NCBI RefSeq assembly: GCF_001942625.1
Contig: NZ_MLCL01000093.1
Span: 1 to 64,000, forward strand
Length of the DNA stretch: 64,000 bases
Direction: 5' to 3'
Origin: Mycobacterium syngnathidarum
GTDB taxonomy: Bacteria; Actinomycetota; Actinomycetes; Mycobacteriales; Mycobacteriaceae
Of this stretch, positions 1 through 7,946 are shown in pieces. A program made the position numbers and the translations under genes. Under the pieces are notes generated by a model, which saw nothing but the letters and a program-made list of their open reading frames with translations, searched no databases and had not been told where the DNA came from. The stretch's first letter is position 1; every line of letters starts with the position of its first letter.

Positions 1-93
1 GTCAAAAGAGCCATCTCCAAGCACCGCGCCAAAGGTGCCATCGACCGCACCAACCACACCACCGCCATCACCATCGAAATCCTCGACGGTTGA
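1..93 (+). CDS. 3' end of an unidentified protein (partial)
   Basis: Reading frame +1 is open from the window edge for 30 codons and stops at TGA (91-93). The visible tail is basic, then rich in Thr/Ile, ending in EILDG. I do not recognise a family from so short a stretch. The start lies outside the window. Codon use is GC-rich like the neighbours, which supports it being coding, but nothing can be said about function. Confidence 0.5.
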   Translation, partial: VKRAISKHRAKGAIDRTNHTTAITIEILDG

Positions 94-153
94 CAACCGA
101 CCGACACCCCTAACTGCGCGGCATTGCCGCTAGCGGGCTGCGATAATCGCCGG

Positions 154-633
154 GTGAGTATCGAACCCCGCGCCACCGCTGACCTGGTCGACGAGATCTA
201 CCCCGACGTCCGTAGCTGCGATCTGCAGTTGCAGAACTACGGCGGCAAGGCCATGTTCGCCGGGCCGATCACCACGGTGCGATGCTTCCAGGACAACGCG
301 CTGCTCAAATCCATCCTGTCCACGCCCGGCAACGGCGGCGTGCTGGTGGTCGACGGCAACGGCTCGCTGCACACCGCGCTGGTGGGCGACATCATCGCCG
401 GCCTGGCGGCCGACAACGGCTGGTCCGGGGTGATCGTGCACGGCGCGGTGCGCGATGCGGCCGCGTTGCGCACCATCGACGTCGGGATCAAGGCGCTGGG
501 TACCAACCCGCGCAAGGGCACCAAGACCGGCGAGGGCGAGCGCGACGTCGAGGTCAGCTTCGGCGGGGTGACGTTCGTGCCGGGCGAGATCGCCTATGCC
601 GACGAGGACGGCATCGTGGTCGTCGCGCCCTAG
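154..633 (+). CDS. rraA: RraA-family protein (regulator of RNase E activity)
   Basis: A 159-residue protein of the RraA fold, formerly misnamed MenG. The family motifs are visible: a GGVLVVDG stretch, [25 protein letters not shown] and a closing [10 protein letters not shown]. RraA proteins form trimeric rings; in E. coli RraA binds and inhibits RNase E, and relatives have HMG/CHA aldolase or oxaloacetate decarboxylase activity, so the molecular role here is inferred. GTG at 154 is chosen over an upstream TTG at 124: it gives the usual family length (about 157 residues), and a GATAAT hexamer (142-147) sits 6 nt before it, as in leaderless mycobacterial transcripts. It converges on ethA with only 10 nt between stops. 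In M. tuberculosis the equivalent gene is also next to ethA. Confidence 0.88.
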   Translation: MSIEPRATADLVDEIYPDVRSCDLQLQNYGGKAMFAGPITTVRCFQDNALLKSILSTPGNGGVLVVDGNGSLHTALVGDIIAGLAADNGWSGVIVHGAVRDAAALRTIDVGIKALGTNPRKGTKTGEGERDVEVSFGGVTFVPGEIAYADEDGIVVVAP

Positions 634-643
634 CGCGAACGGG

Positions 644-2113
644 TTAAACCGTCACTGCGGCACGGTGTTTGGTGAACATCAAGGCCTCTTCGTCGACCTT
701 GCCGTAGCGGATCGTGCGCATGTCGAAGAAGTAGTTCTGCTTGAGCTTCCACGGCGCCTCCGAACCCGACTTGGGCAGGCTGTCCATGGCCCGCCGGAAG
801 TACCCGGGGGTGAAGTCCATGAACGGCAGCTCGTCGACGGCGTCACCGGGGTGCTGCGCTTCGACGCGGTCGAACCCGTTGGCATCCATGTAGTTCAGCA
901 GGCGGCAGATGAACTCGGAGACCAGGTCGGCCTTGAGAGTCCAGGACGCGTTGGTGTAACCGAAGGTGATGGCCATGTTCGGCACACCCGAAAGCATCAG
1001 GCCCTTGTAGGTCATGCACTTGGTCAGGTCGATCGGCTCACCGTTGCGGTTGGCGGTCGCCCCGCCGAACAACTGCATGTTCAGCCCTGTCGCGGTGACG
1101 ATGATGTCGGCCTGCAGTTCCTCACCGGAGGTCAGCTTGATGCCGGTTTCCGTGAAGGTCTCGATGGTGTCGGTGACCACGCCGGCCTTGCCCGAGCGGA
1201 TGGCCTTGAACAGATCGCCGTTGGGCGCCAGGCAGACTCGCTCGTCCCACGGGTTGTAACGCGGGCTGAAGTGCTTGTCGTAGTCGAAGCCCTCGGGCAG
1301 CCGGCGTTCGGCCATCCGGCGCAGCACCTTCTTGAACACCGCGGGGAAATTGCGGGCAACCTGGTACTGGCCGGTGCTGTAGCCGATCTGCTTCCACCGG
1401 TTGACGAAGTGCGCCAGGTTCTTCGGCAGGTACTTGTTGGTCCGCAGCGCGACCGGGTCTTCCAGCGGCAGCGAGCCGATGTAGGTGGGCGAGCGCTGCA
1501 GCATCGTGACGTGGCCGACGCCGCCGTTGACCAGTGACGGGATCAGTGTCACAGCGGTGGCACCGGACCCGATCACGACCACGTTCTTGCCGGCGTAGTC
1601 GAGATCTTCGGGCCAGTGCTGCGGATGGATGATCTGGCCCTTGAAGTCCTCGGCCCCCGGAAACTCGGGCGAGTAGCCCTCGTCGTAGTTGTAGTAGCCG
1701 CTGCACACCGACAGGAACGACGCGGTGATCTGCTTGGCTTCGCCGTCGTGCTCGACGTTCACGGTCCAGCGGTTGTCGGCGTCCGACCAGTCCACCGACA
1801 GGACACGGTGGCCGGTGCGGATGTGGTTGCGGATGCCGTACTCATCGGCGGCTTCGTTGATGTAGTTCCAGATCGACTGGCCGTCGGCGATGGATTTTGC
1901 GGACTCCCACGGCTTGAACCGGAACCCGAGGGTGAACATGTCCGAGTCGGAGCGGATGCCCGGGTACTTGAACAGGTCCCAGGTGCCGCCGATGTTCTCC
2001 CGGCGTTCCAGGATTACGTAGCTCTTGGTGGGGCAACGGTCCTGCAGGTGCCAGGCCGTGCTGATGCCGGAGATGCCGGCGCCGACGATCACAACATCGA
2101 AGTGTTCGTTCAT
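644..2113 (-). CDS. ethA: FAD-containing Baeyer-Villiger monooxygenase EthA
   Basis: A 489-residue flavoprotein monooxygenase, the same length as M. tuberculosis EthA (Rv3854c), which activates the prodrug ethionamide and oxidises ketones to esters using FAD and NADPH. Visible motifs are the N-terminal FAD Rossmann site GAGISG (about residues 11-16), the YPGIRSDSD segment, the Baeyer-Villiger fingerprint FKGQIIHPQHW (about 154-164) and a second dinucleotide motif GSGATA (about 184-189). The divergent TetR gene ethR lies 78 bp away across a palindromic operator, matching the known ethA-ethR arrangement, so repression by EthR is expected. The ATG at 2113 begins MNEHFDVVIVGAG, a normal start for the family. 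The physiological substrate is not known from sequence. Confidence 0.95.
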   Translation of the reverse strand: MNEHFDVVIVGAGISGISTAWHLQDRCPTKSYVILERRENIGGTWDLFKYPGIRSDSDMFTLGFRFKPWESAKSIADGQSIWNYINEAADEYGIRNHIRTGHRVLSVDWSDADNRWTVNVEHDGEAKQITASFLSVCSGYYNYDEGYSPEFPGAEDFKGQIIHPQHWPEDLDYAGKNVVVIGSGATAVTLIPSLVNGGVGHVTMLQRSPTYIGSLPLEDPVALRTNKYLPKNLAHFVNRWKQIGYSTGQYQVARNFPAVFKKVLRRMAERRLPEGFDYDKHFSPRYNPWDERVCLAPNGDLFKAIRSGKAGVVTDTIETFTETGIKLTSGEELQADIIVTATGLNMQLFGGATANRNGEPIDLTKCMTYKGLMLSGVPNMAITFGYTNASWTLKADLVSEFICRLLNYMDANGFDRVEAQHPGDAVDELPFMDFTPGYFRRAMDSLPKSGSEAPWKLKQNYFFDMRTIRYGKVDEEALMFTKHRAAVTV

Positions 2114-2126
2114 GGGACCGACGGTA

Positions 2127-2181
2127 TCAACAGGGTGTTGAACCGGTCAACACCCTGTTGATAAATTCAACGCGGTGTTAG
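2127..2181. promoter_or_regulatory. EthR-type operator: three 15-bp palindromes at 20-bp spacing
   Basis: The ethA-ethR intergenic region contains TCAACAGGGTGTTGA (2127-2141), TCAACACCCTGTTGA (2147-2161) and the weaker TCAACGCGGTGTTAG (2167-2181). The first two are perfect 6-3-6 palindromes and together form a larger inverted repeat (2125-2163). Starts are exactly 20 bp apart and the set spans 55 bp, the length reported for the M. tuberculosis EthR operator, on which EthR dimers bind cooperatively. The array ends 11 bp before the ethR start. Confidence 0.85.
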
Positions 2182-2191
2182 GGTGCTGGGT

Positions 2192-2833
2192 GTGACCAGC
2201 TCCAGCACGACGCGCGCGCCGCGCGGTCGCCGGGCCGCCCGTCCCTCGGGCGACGACCGCGAAGCGGCGATTCTCGCGACCGCCAGGCAGCTGCTGGAAA
2301 CCAAGAAGTTCGCCGACATATCGGTCGATGACCTGGCCAAAGGCGCCGGCATCTCGCGCCCGACGTTCTACTTCTACTTCCCGTCCAAGGAAGCGGTCCT
2401 GCTGTCACTGATCGATCCACTGATCAAGCGGGCCGACACCGGCTTCGACAGCGCGCTGGAGGACATGCCGTCCGACCCCAAGCGGGCGATCCGGCACGGA
2501 ATCGAGATCTTCTTCAGCTCGTTCGCCTCACATCCGGCCACCGCACGCGCCGGCACCGAGGCGCTCAACAGCAGTCCGGAATTCCGCGCGTTCTGGCTGG
2601 GGCTCATGCAGAAATGGATCGCCCTGACTGCCTCGCTGATCACCGCCGAACGCCAGCGGGGCGCCGCCCCGGAGACCATCCCCGCCATGGACCTCGCGAC
2701 TTCGCTCAACCTGATGAACGAGCGGACGATGATGGCGGCATTGAGCACTGAACAGCCCGCGGTCGCCTACGACAACGTGGTGGACACCCTCGCCCACATC
2801 TGGCTGACCAGCATCTACGGCGAGGGCTTCTAG
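2192..2833 (+). CDS. ethR: TetR-family repressor EthR
   Basis: A TetR-family DNA-binding protein of 213 residues from GTG 2192 (216 from the in-frame GTG at 2183). The helix-turn-helix DISVDDLAKGAGISRPTFYFYFPSKEAVLL (shown here in part: DISVDDLAKGAGISRPTF) is characteristic of EthR. The N-terminus RAPRGRRAARPSGDDRE and C-terminus HIWLTSIYGEGF match M. tuberculosis EthR by memory, and GTG 2192 gives the better N-terminal alignment. EthR represses ethA and its own gene. The gene is divergent from ethA with the palindromic operator between them. The dinB gene follows 24 nt downstream on the same strand, so read-through is possible. Confidence 0.93.
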   Translation: MTSSSTTRAPRGRRAARPSGDDREAAILATARQLLETKKFADISVDDLAKGAGISRPTFYFYFPSKEAVLLSLIDPLIKRADTGFDSALEDMPSDPKRAIRHGIEIFFSSFASHPATARAGTEALNSSPEFRAFWLGLMQKWIALTASLITAERQRGAAPETIPAMDLATSLNLMNERTMMAALSTEQPAVAYDNVVDTLAHIWLTSIYGEGF

Positions 2834-2849
2834 CTCGTCCACCCACTAT

Positions 2850-2865
2850 GCGAACATATGTTCGT
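2850..2865. promoter_or_regulatory. LexA SOS box over the dinB start codon
   Basis: GCGAACATATGTTCGT contains a perfect 14-bp palindrome CGAACATATGTTCG. It matches the mycobacterial SOS box TCGAAC-N4-GTTCGA at 10 of the 12 specified positions, including the full GAAC-N4-GTTC core. The ATG of dinB (2858) lies inside it, so LexA binding would cover the start region of this gene. Confidence 0.75.
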
Positions 2866-4063
2866 GTCCGACAGTGCGGCCATCCTGCACGCTGACCTCG
2901 ATTCGTTCTACGCATCGGTCGAGCAGCGCGACGATCCCGCCCTGCGCGGGCGCCCGGTGATCGTGGGCGGCGGGGTGGTGCTGGCGGCCAGTTATGAGGC
3001 CAAGGCATTCGGGGTGCGTACGGCGATGGGCGGGGGCCAGGCACGGGCGTTGTGCCCGCAGGCCGTGGTGGTGCCGCCGCGCATGTCGGCCTATACCGAA
3101 GCCAGCCGGCACGTGTTCGAGGTCTTCCACGACACGACGCCGGTGGTGGAGCCGCTGTCAGTGGATGAGGCGTTTCTCGACGTGTCCGGCCTGGGCCGGG
3201 TATCCGGCACCCCGGTAGAGATCGCCCGCCGGCTGCGCGAGCAGGTCAGCGAGCAGGTGGGGTTGCCCATCACCGTCGGGATCGCCCGCACCAAGTTCTT
3301 GGCCAAGGTGGCCAGCCAGGTCGCCAAGCCGGACGGCCTGCTGCTGGTCCCGCCCGACCGCGAGTTGGCGTTCCTGCACCCGCTGCCGGTGCGCCGGCTG
3401 TGGGGTGTCGGCGCGAAAACCGCCGAGAAGCTCCATGCGCACGGTATCGAGACGGTCGCCGATGTCGCCGAGCTGCCCGAGTCGGCCCTGCGCCCCATGG
3501 TCGGTGGCGCGATGGCGCGACAGCTGTATGCGTTGTCGCGCAACATCGATCGACGCCGGGTGACGACGGGCGTCCGACGCAGCTCCGTCGGGGCCCAACG
3601 CGCCCTGGGACGACGCGGCAACACCATGTCGGCCGCGGAGGTGGACGTCGTGGTGGTCAACCTCATCGACCGCATCACCCGACGGATGCGTGGGGCCGGA
3701 CGTACCGGGCGCACTGTCGTATTGCGTTTGCGTTTCGATGACTTCGGCCGGGCCACCCGGTCGCACACCCTGCCTCGGGCCACTGCCTCCACCGACGCGA
3801 TCCTGGCCGCAGCCCGCGCACTGGTGACGGCGGCCGCACCCGTCATCGCCGAGCGCGGGTTGACGCTGATCGGGTTCGCCGTGTCCAACATCGACCACCA
3901 GGGCAGCCAGCAGTTGGAACTGCCGTTTGATTCGGAGCCAGATCCGGTGGCCATCGACGGCGCCATCGACGAGGTGCGTCAGCGGTTCGGCAATGCGATG
4001 TTGACCCGTGGCGTGCTGGTCAGGCGCGATCCGGGCCTGGAGATGCCCACGCTGCCGTACTAA
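2858..4063 (+). CDS. dinB: Y-family DNA polymerase IV (DinB)
   Basis: A 401-residue error-prone translesion DNA polymerase. The catalytic palm motif HADLDSFYASVEQRD (about residues 11-25) and SVDEAFLDVSG (about 101-111) are intact. Helix-hairpin-helix thumb residues LWGVGAKTAEKL follow, then the little-finger domain. A beta-clamp-binding motif QLELPF lies near residue 351. The steric-gate position after DSF is Tyr, as expected for a polymerase that excludes ribonucleotides. By position next to ethR it corresponds to the third DinB of M. smegmatis (DinB3). ATG 2858 is inside an SOS box; the in-frame GTG at 2864 is an alternative start. The stop overlaps the convergent membrane-protein gene by 4 nt. 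Confidence 0.93.
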   Translation: MFVSDSAAILHADLDSFYASVEQRDDPALRGRPVIVGGGVVLAASYEAKAFGVRTAMGGGQARALCPQAVVVPPRMSAYTEASRHVFEVFHDTTPVVEPLSVDEAFLDVSGLGRVSGTPVEIARRLREQVSEQVGLPITVGIARTKFLAKVASQVAKPDGLLLVPPDRELAFLHPLPVRRLWGVGAKTAEKLHAHGIETVADVAELPESALRPMVGGAMARQLYALSRNIDRRRVTTGVRRSSVGAQRALGRRGNTMSAAEVDVVVVNLIDRITRRMRGAGRTGRTVVLRLRFDDFGRATRSHTLPRATASTDAILAAARALVTAAAPVIAERGLTLIGFAVSNIDHQGSQQLELPFDSEPDPVAIDGAIDEVRQRFGNAMLTRGVLVRRDPGLEMPTLPY

Positions 4064-4491
4064 AAGAACTGCGCGGCAACGAATCCCGCGAGCAGCACGG
4101 CGAAGCCGCCGATCTCGCCGACGATGAGCGCGATCATCCCGGCGTGCAGCGCGGGCGTGGGCTTTTCGAATTGGTTGGTGGTGTCCCGTTTGGCACCGTG
4201 CTCGATATAGGCGCCGATCGCGACGACGAAGAACAGCACGAGCACCATCGCCGCGGTGAGGTTCACCCAGGTGGGCCAGGCGCTGAGTTCGACGAACACC
4301 GCAACCAGCAGCGTCGCGAACGAGTACAGCAGCGCGGCCCGGTGGGCGATGTCGACGTACGGGTGGGCCAGGTGGTTCTCGCTGGTGGCCATCTGCCGGT
4401 ATTTCCACACCCCGAGCACCAACGCCAGCAGGAAGATCAGGCCGGCGGCCAGCAGGGTGATGACGGTGTCGATGCCGAGATCCGCATGCAT
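4060..4491 (-). CDS. Small four-helix membrane protein, function unknown
   Basis: A 143-residue protein with four predicted membrane segments, roughly residues 8-28, 52-70, 76-97 and 115-140. The second and third flank a short WPTW turn. A conserved-looking HPYVDIAHRAALLYSF segment and a basic cytoplasmic loop (HGAKRDTTNQFEKP) are visible. I cannot assign a function. It is convergent with dinB (4-nt overlap of the ends) and divergent from the YiaA/B-type gene, with 76 bp between starts. Confidence 0.75.
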   Translation of the reverse strand: MHADLGIDTVITLLAAGLIFLLALVLGVWKYRQMATSENHLAHPYVDIAHRAALLYSFATLLVAVFVELSAWPTWVNLTAAMVLVLFFVVAIGAYIEHGAKRDTTNQFEKPTPALHAGMIALIVGEIGGFAVLLAGFVAAQFF

Positions 4492-4567
4492 CGGCTGAGC
4501 TTAGACCGCAGAGTTTTGAGTAGTCTCACGCATCCGGCGATTCGAGTGCTGCGTCAGGCTTCAGGAC

Positions 4568-4858
4568 ATGAGCACATTCAACGACACCTCCAGAGTCACC
4601 GCCGCATTCTCCCTGCAGGCCGCCATCGCTTTCGGCGCAAGCTTTCTCGGCCTGCTCGGCGGGGTCCTGTTCCTGCCGCTGGACCTGTGGCAGCGATTGT
4701 TCCTGGCGATGACCGTCCTGTTTCTCGTGACGAGCTCGTTCACGCTGGCCAAGGTGATCCGCGACCAGCAGGAGGCCACCACCATTCGGGTGCGGCTCGA
4801 CGAGGCGAGGATGGAAAAGCTGATCGCCGAACACAATCCGTTCACGTCAGCCGCGTGA
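4568..4858 (+). CDS. YiaA/YiaB-type two-helix inner membrane protein
   Basis: A 96-residue protein with two hydrophobic helices (about residues 12-35 and 41-60) joined by the short loop PLDLWQR, followed by a charged C-terminal helix rich in Arg/Glu. The layout and the FSLQAAIAFGASFLGLLGG start resemble the YiaAB domain family of uncharacterised inner membrane proteins. The tail overlaps the convergent PHP gene by 12 nt. ATG 4568 has a weak AGGA element just upstream. Confidence 0.72.
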   Translation: MSTFNDTSRVTAAFSLQAAIAFGASFLGLLGGVLFLPLDLWQRLFLAMTVLFLVTSSFTLAKVIRDQQEATTIRVRLDEARMEKLIAEHNPFTSAA

Positions 4859-5854
4859 GGTCCAGTCCAGAAGTTGTCCGGCGGGCCAGGTGTTGACGAT
4901 CCGGTCGATCGGCACCTCGGCGTCCAGGGCCCGCTGGGCTCCGTAGCCGAGGAAATCCAACTGGCCCGGTGCGTGGGCGTCGGTGTCGATGCTGAACAGG
5001 CAGCCGATGTCCAGCGCGAGGTTCAGCAAGCGGGTGGGTGGGTCACGGCGCTCGGGCCGGGAGTTGATCTCGACGGCGGTGCCGTGATCACGGCAGGCGG
5101 TGAAGACCTTGTCCGCATCGAATTTCGACTCGGGACGCATGCCACGCCCACCGGTGACCAGGCGTCCGGTGCAGTGCCCGAGTACGTCGGTGTGCGGGTT
5201 CGAAACGGCTTTGATCATCCGCCGCGTCATGGACGCCGAGTCCATGGCGAGTTTCGAGTGCACGCTGGCCACCACCACATCGAGGCGCTCCAGCAGTTCG
5301 GGTTCCTGATCCAGGGACCCGTCTTCGAGGATGTCGACTTCGATCCCGGTGAGGATGCGCATGGGTGCCACGAGTTCGCGGATTTCGTCGATGACATCGA
5401 GCTGCTCGCGCAATCGTTCGGGGGACAGCCCGTTGGCCACCCGCAGGCGCGGCGAGTGGTCGGTCAGCGCACAGTACTCGTGACCCAGGTCGCGCGCGGC
5501 CAGCATCATCTCCTCGATCGGGGCGGATCCGTCTGACCAGTTCGAGTGCACGTGCAGGTCACCGCGCAACGCCGCGCGCACGTCACCGCCACCGAGATCC
5601 TCAGCTGCCGAACGCAATTCCACGAGGGTGTCGGGTTCCCGCCCGGCCCATGCCTGGGCGATCACCTTCGCGGTCTTGGGCCCCACCCCCGGCAACGACT
5701 GCCAGCTGTTCGACGCACCCAGCCGTTCCCGCTGGGCATCGGTCAATGCCTCGACGACGTCGGCGGCATTGCGATAGGCCATCACCCGTCGCGGGTCTTC
5801 CCGCGCGCGGTCCTTGTAGTAGGCGATCTGCCGCAGCGCCGTCACCGGGTCCAT
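4847..5854 (-). CDS. PHP-domain phosphoesterase with helix-hairpin-helix N-terminus
   Basis: A 335-residue protein equivalent in position and length to Rv3856c. The N-terminus (about 1-90) has a helix-hairpin-helix SLPGVGPKTAKVIAQAW typical of PolX-like DNA-binding modules. From about residue 96 a PHP metallo-phosphoesterase domain follows, with metal ligands visible in HVHSNWSDG, ALTDHS, GIEVDI, VASVHS, LGHCTG and DTDAHAP. The nucleotidyltransferase core of PolX polymerases is absent, so this is a PHP hydrolase rather than a polymerase, perhaps acting on DNA ends or nucleotides; the substrate is unknown. It starts 6 nt after the dehydrogenase gene on the same strand, suggesting co-transcription. 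Confidence 0.85.
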   Translation of the reverse strand: MDPVTALRQIAYYKDRAREDPRRVMAYRNAADVVEALTDAQRERLGASNSWQSLPGVGPKTAKVIAQAWAGREPDTLVELRSAAEDLGGGDVRAALRGDLHVHSNWSDGSAPIEEMMLAARDLGHEYCALTDHSPRLRVANGLSPERLREQLDVIDEIRELVAPMRILTGIEVDILEDGSLDQEPELLERLDVVVASVHSKLAMDSASMTRRMIKAVSNPHTDVLGHCTGRLVTGGRGMRPESKFDADKVFTACRDHGTAVEINSRPERRDPPTRLLNLALDIGCLFSIDTDAHAPGQLDFLGYGAQRALDAEVPIDRIVNTWPAGQLLDWTSRG

Positions 5855-5860
5855 GGCCGG

Positions 5861-7207
5861 TCAGCTCACGGTGCGGATGAGCTTCTTGTTCACGAACTCA
5901 TCCATGCCGAACTTGCCCAGCTCGCGGCCGAAACCGGACCGCTTGACCCCGCCGAACGGCAGTTCGGCGCCCTCGGCGCCGACCGCGTTGACGAACACCA
6001 TGCCCGCATCGATGCGGTCGGCCACCCGCGCGGCCTGATCGGCATCGGTGGTGAAGACGTAGGAGCCCAACCCGAACGGGGTGTCATTGGCGATTTCGAC
6101 GGCCTCGTCCTCGGAACCGGCCTTGTACACCACGGCCACCGGGCCGAACAGCTCCTGCCGGTAGGCATCGTTGTCCTCGGTGACGCCGGTCAACACCGCC
6201 GGCGGGTAGAAGGTGCCGCGCCGCTCCCCCGCCGAGGTCAGTTTCGCCCCCTGGTCGACAGCGGCCTTGACCTGCCGCTCCAGCCGCTCGGCAGCCAATT
6301 CCGAAGACAGCGGGGCGATTCCGTCGGCGGCGGCCAGCAGCTTCTCGGTGAACTTGGTCAGGAAGTCGTCGTAGAGGTTCTCGGCGACGATGAAGCGCTT
6401 GGCGGCGTTGCAGGCCTGGCCGGTGTTCTCCATCCGTCCCTCGACCGCGGCCTCCACGGTCGCGTCGAGATCATCGGTGGACAGCACGATGAACGGATCG
6501 GAGCCGCCGAGTTCCAGCACGCACTTCTTGAGGTTGCGGCCGGCGATCTCGGCCACCGCGGCACCCGCCCGCTCGGAACCGGTCAGCGACACCGCGGCCA
6601 CTCGGGGGTCGGCGATGATCTCGGCGACCTGGTCGTTGGTGGCACGGATGTCGACGTAGGCACCCTGCGGGAGCCCGGCCTCGAGGAAGATCAGCTGCAG
6701 CAGTTCGGCGGATTCGGGGCATTGCGGGGCGTGCTTGAGCAGAATTGTGTTGCCTACGATCAGGTTTGGTCCGGCGAATCGGGCGACCTGGTAGTAGGGG
6801 TAGTTCCACGGCATGATGCCGAGCAGCACCCCGACGGGGCCCCGCTTGACCACTGCGGTGCCCTCGCCGTCGAGCAGGGTGATCTCCTCGTCGGCAAGAA
6901 ACTTCTCGGCGTTGTCCGCGTAGTACTGGTAGATGGCGGCGCTGAAGTCGACCTCACCCAGGGCCTGATCGCGCGGCTTGCCCATCTCCCGGACGATCAC
7001 GTCGGCGAGCTGTTCGCGGCGCTGCTCGTGCAGGGCGGCGACCTTACCGATCAGCGCGGCCCGCTCGGCCACCGTGGTGGTACGCGCCCAGCTGCGCCCA
7101 GTCTTGGCCGCAGCCTCGATCGCGGCCTGGATCTCGGCGTCGGTCGAGGTCGGGTAGGTGGCGACCACCTCGGCGGTCGCCGGATCGGTGACTGCGTACT
7201 CGCTCAT
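5861..7207 (-). CDS. gabD1: Aldehyde dehydrogenase, succinate-semialdehyde dehydrogenase type
   Basis: A 448-residue member of the aldehyde dehydrogenase superfamily closest to NADP-dependent succinic semialdehyde dehydrogenases (GabD1). Visible are the cofactor-binding region MPWNYPYYQ, the LTGSERAG glycine motif, the general-base glutamate in LELGGSDPF, the catalytic cysteine in ENTGQACNAAKRF and the C-terminal ELPFGGVKRSGFGRELG. It would oxidise succinic semialdehyde to succinate, feeding GABA or the alternative 2-oxoglutarate route into the TCA cycle; other short semialdehydes are possible. ATG 7207 is preferred over GTG 7213 because a GGGAG ribosome-binding site lies 5 nt before it. Length is on the short side for the family (450-510). 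Confidence 0.87.
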   Translation of the reverse strand: MSEYAVTDPATAEVVATYPTSTDAEIQAAIEAAAKTGRSWARTTTVAERAALIGKVAALHEQRREQLADVIVREMGKPRDQALGEVDFSAAIYQYYADNAEKFLADEEITLLDGEGTAVVKRGPVGVLLGIMPWNYPYYQVARFAGPNLIVGNTILLKHAPQCPESAELLQLIFLEAGLPQGAYVDIRATNDQVAEIIADPRVAAVSLTGSERAGAAVAEIAGRNLKKCVLELGGSDPFIVLSTDDLDATVEAAVEGRMENTGQACNAAKRFIVAENLYDDFLTKFTEKLLAAADGIAPLSSELAAERLERQVKAAVDQGAKLTSAGERRGTFYPPAVLTGVTEDNDAYRQELFGPVAVVYKAGSEDEAVEIANDTPFGLGSYVFTTDADQAARVADRIDAGMVFVNAVGAEGAELPFGGVKRSGFGRELGKFGMDEFVNKKLIRTVS

Positions 7208-7315
7208 GTTCACTCCCAGATGGTCTTATCGCTGGATTTCGCACATTTCCTTGCCTGAGACTACCGATTGCAGCGATCAAATGGCACCGAAGATGCGGAA
7301 TCAGCACGCCCTAGC

Positions 7316-7885
7316 TCAGCAGGGGCGGGGCCGGCGACCGCTGAGCGCCAACGCGCGTTCCAACCGGGAGGCGTCATCCGGCGCCGGCACCGCGGGACCG
7401 AACAGCCCCTCGGCCGGCCCTTCGGCGGCGACCGCAGCTACGTGGGCAAGTACGGCTTGCACGTCGTCGCCGTCGACGTCGTAGGGCTGACCCGTGGCGT
7501 GCGCGAGGTCCCAGCCATGAATCACCACCTCGGTCAGCGCGATCAAGCCGGCCGCCTCTCCCGGCAGGTCGAAACCAGCAACCCGAGTCATCCCGTCCCA
7601 CGCCTCGGGCACCCGCCAAGCCTCGGCGAGGTGGGCAAGCTCGTCGGGGTATCGGCTCCGCCAGTCGTCGTCGAGCAGATAGGCACCGTCATCGGGGACT
7701 GTATCGGTCAGCGCGCCGAGCTCCTTGCGGGCCGCCGCGGCGAATGCCGGTGCCAGCCCGCCGATGTGCGCCACCAATTCGGCGACCGACAACTTCTCGC
7801 ACGGGGTGCGACTGCCGAGGTCCTCATCCCGGACGCCTTCCAGCAGTTTCGCAGTGCGCTCACAAGCTTTCGTCAAATCCACCAT
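7316..7885 (-). CDS. Maleylpyruvate-isomerase-like (DinB-fold) protein
   Basis: A 189-residue protein of the mycothiol-dependent maleylpyruvate isomerase / DinB-2 superfamily (TIGR03086-like). Typical features are the N-terminal helix MVDLTKACERTAKLL, the LVAHIGGLAPAF segment with a candidate metal-binding His, and EVVIHGWDLAHATG with a second His. These four-helix bundles often use mycothiol as cofactor, which fits an actinobacterium, but the substrate is unknown. The internal ATG at 7885 was chosen because upstream sequence in the frame is antisense to the divergent LLM gene promoter and shows no family similarity. Confidence 0.82.
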   Translation of the reverse strand: MVDLTKACERTAKLLEGVRDEDLGSRTPCEKLSVAELVAHIGGLAPAFAAAARKELGALTDTVPDDGAYLLDDDWRSRYPDELAHLAEAWRVPEAWDGMTRVAGFDLPGEAAGLIALTEVVIHGWDLAHATGQPYDVDGDDVQAVLAHVAAVAAEGPAEGLFGPAVPAPDDASRLERALALSGRRPRPC

Positions 7886-7946
7886 GAGAGAGACGACCTG
7901 TCGCAGTGCAGGAATTAATCGGCTTACGTGGCTAGTTTGGACTGTT

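Noticed and set aside
5546..7258. A 570-codon plus-strand frame opposite the aldehyde dehydrogenase and PHP genes
   Set aside because: Both minus-strand genes have clear family motifs; the plus frame spans both and their gap and has no start signal.
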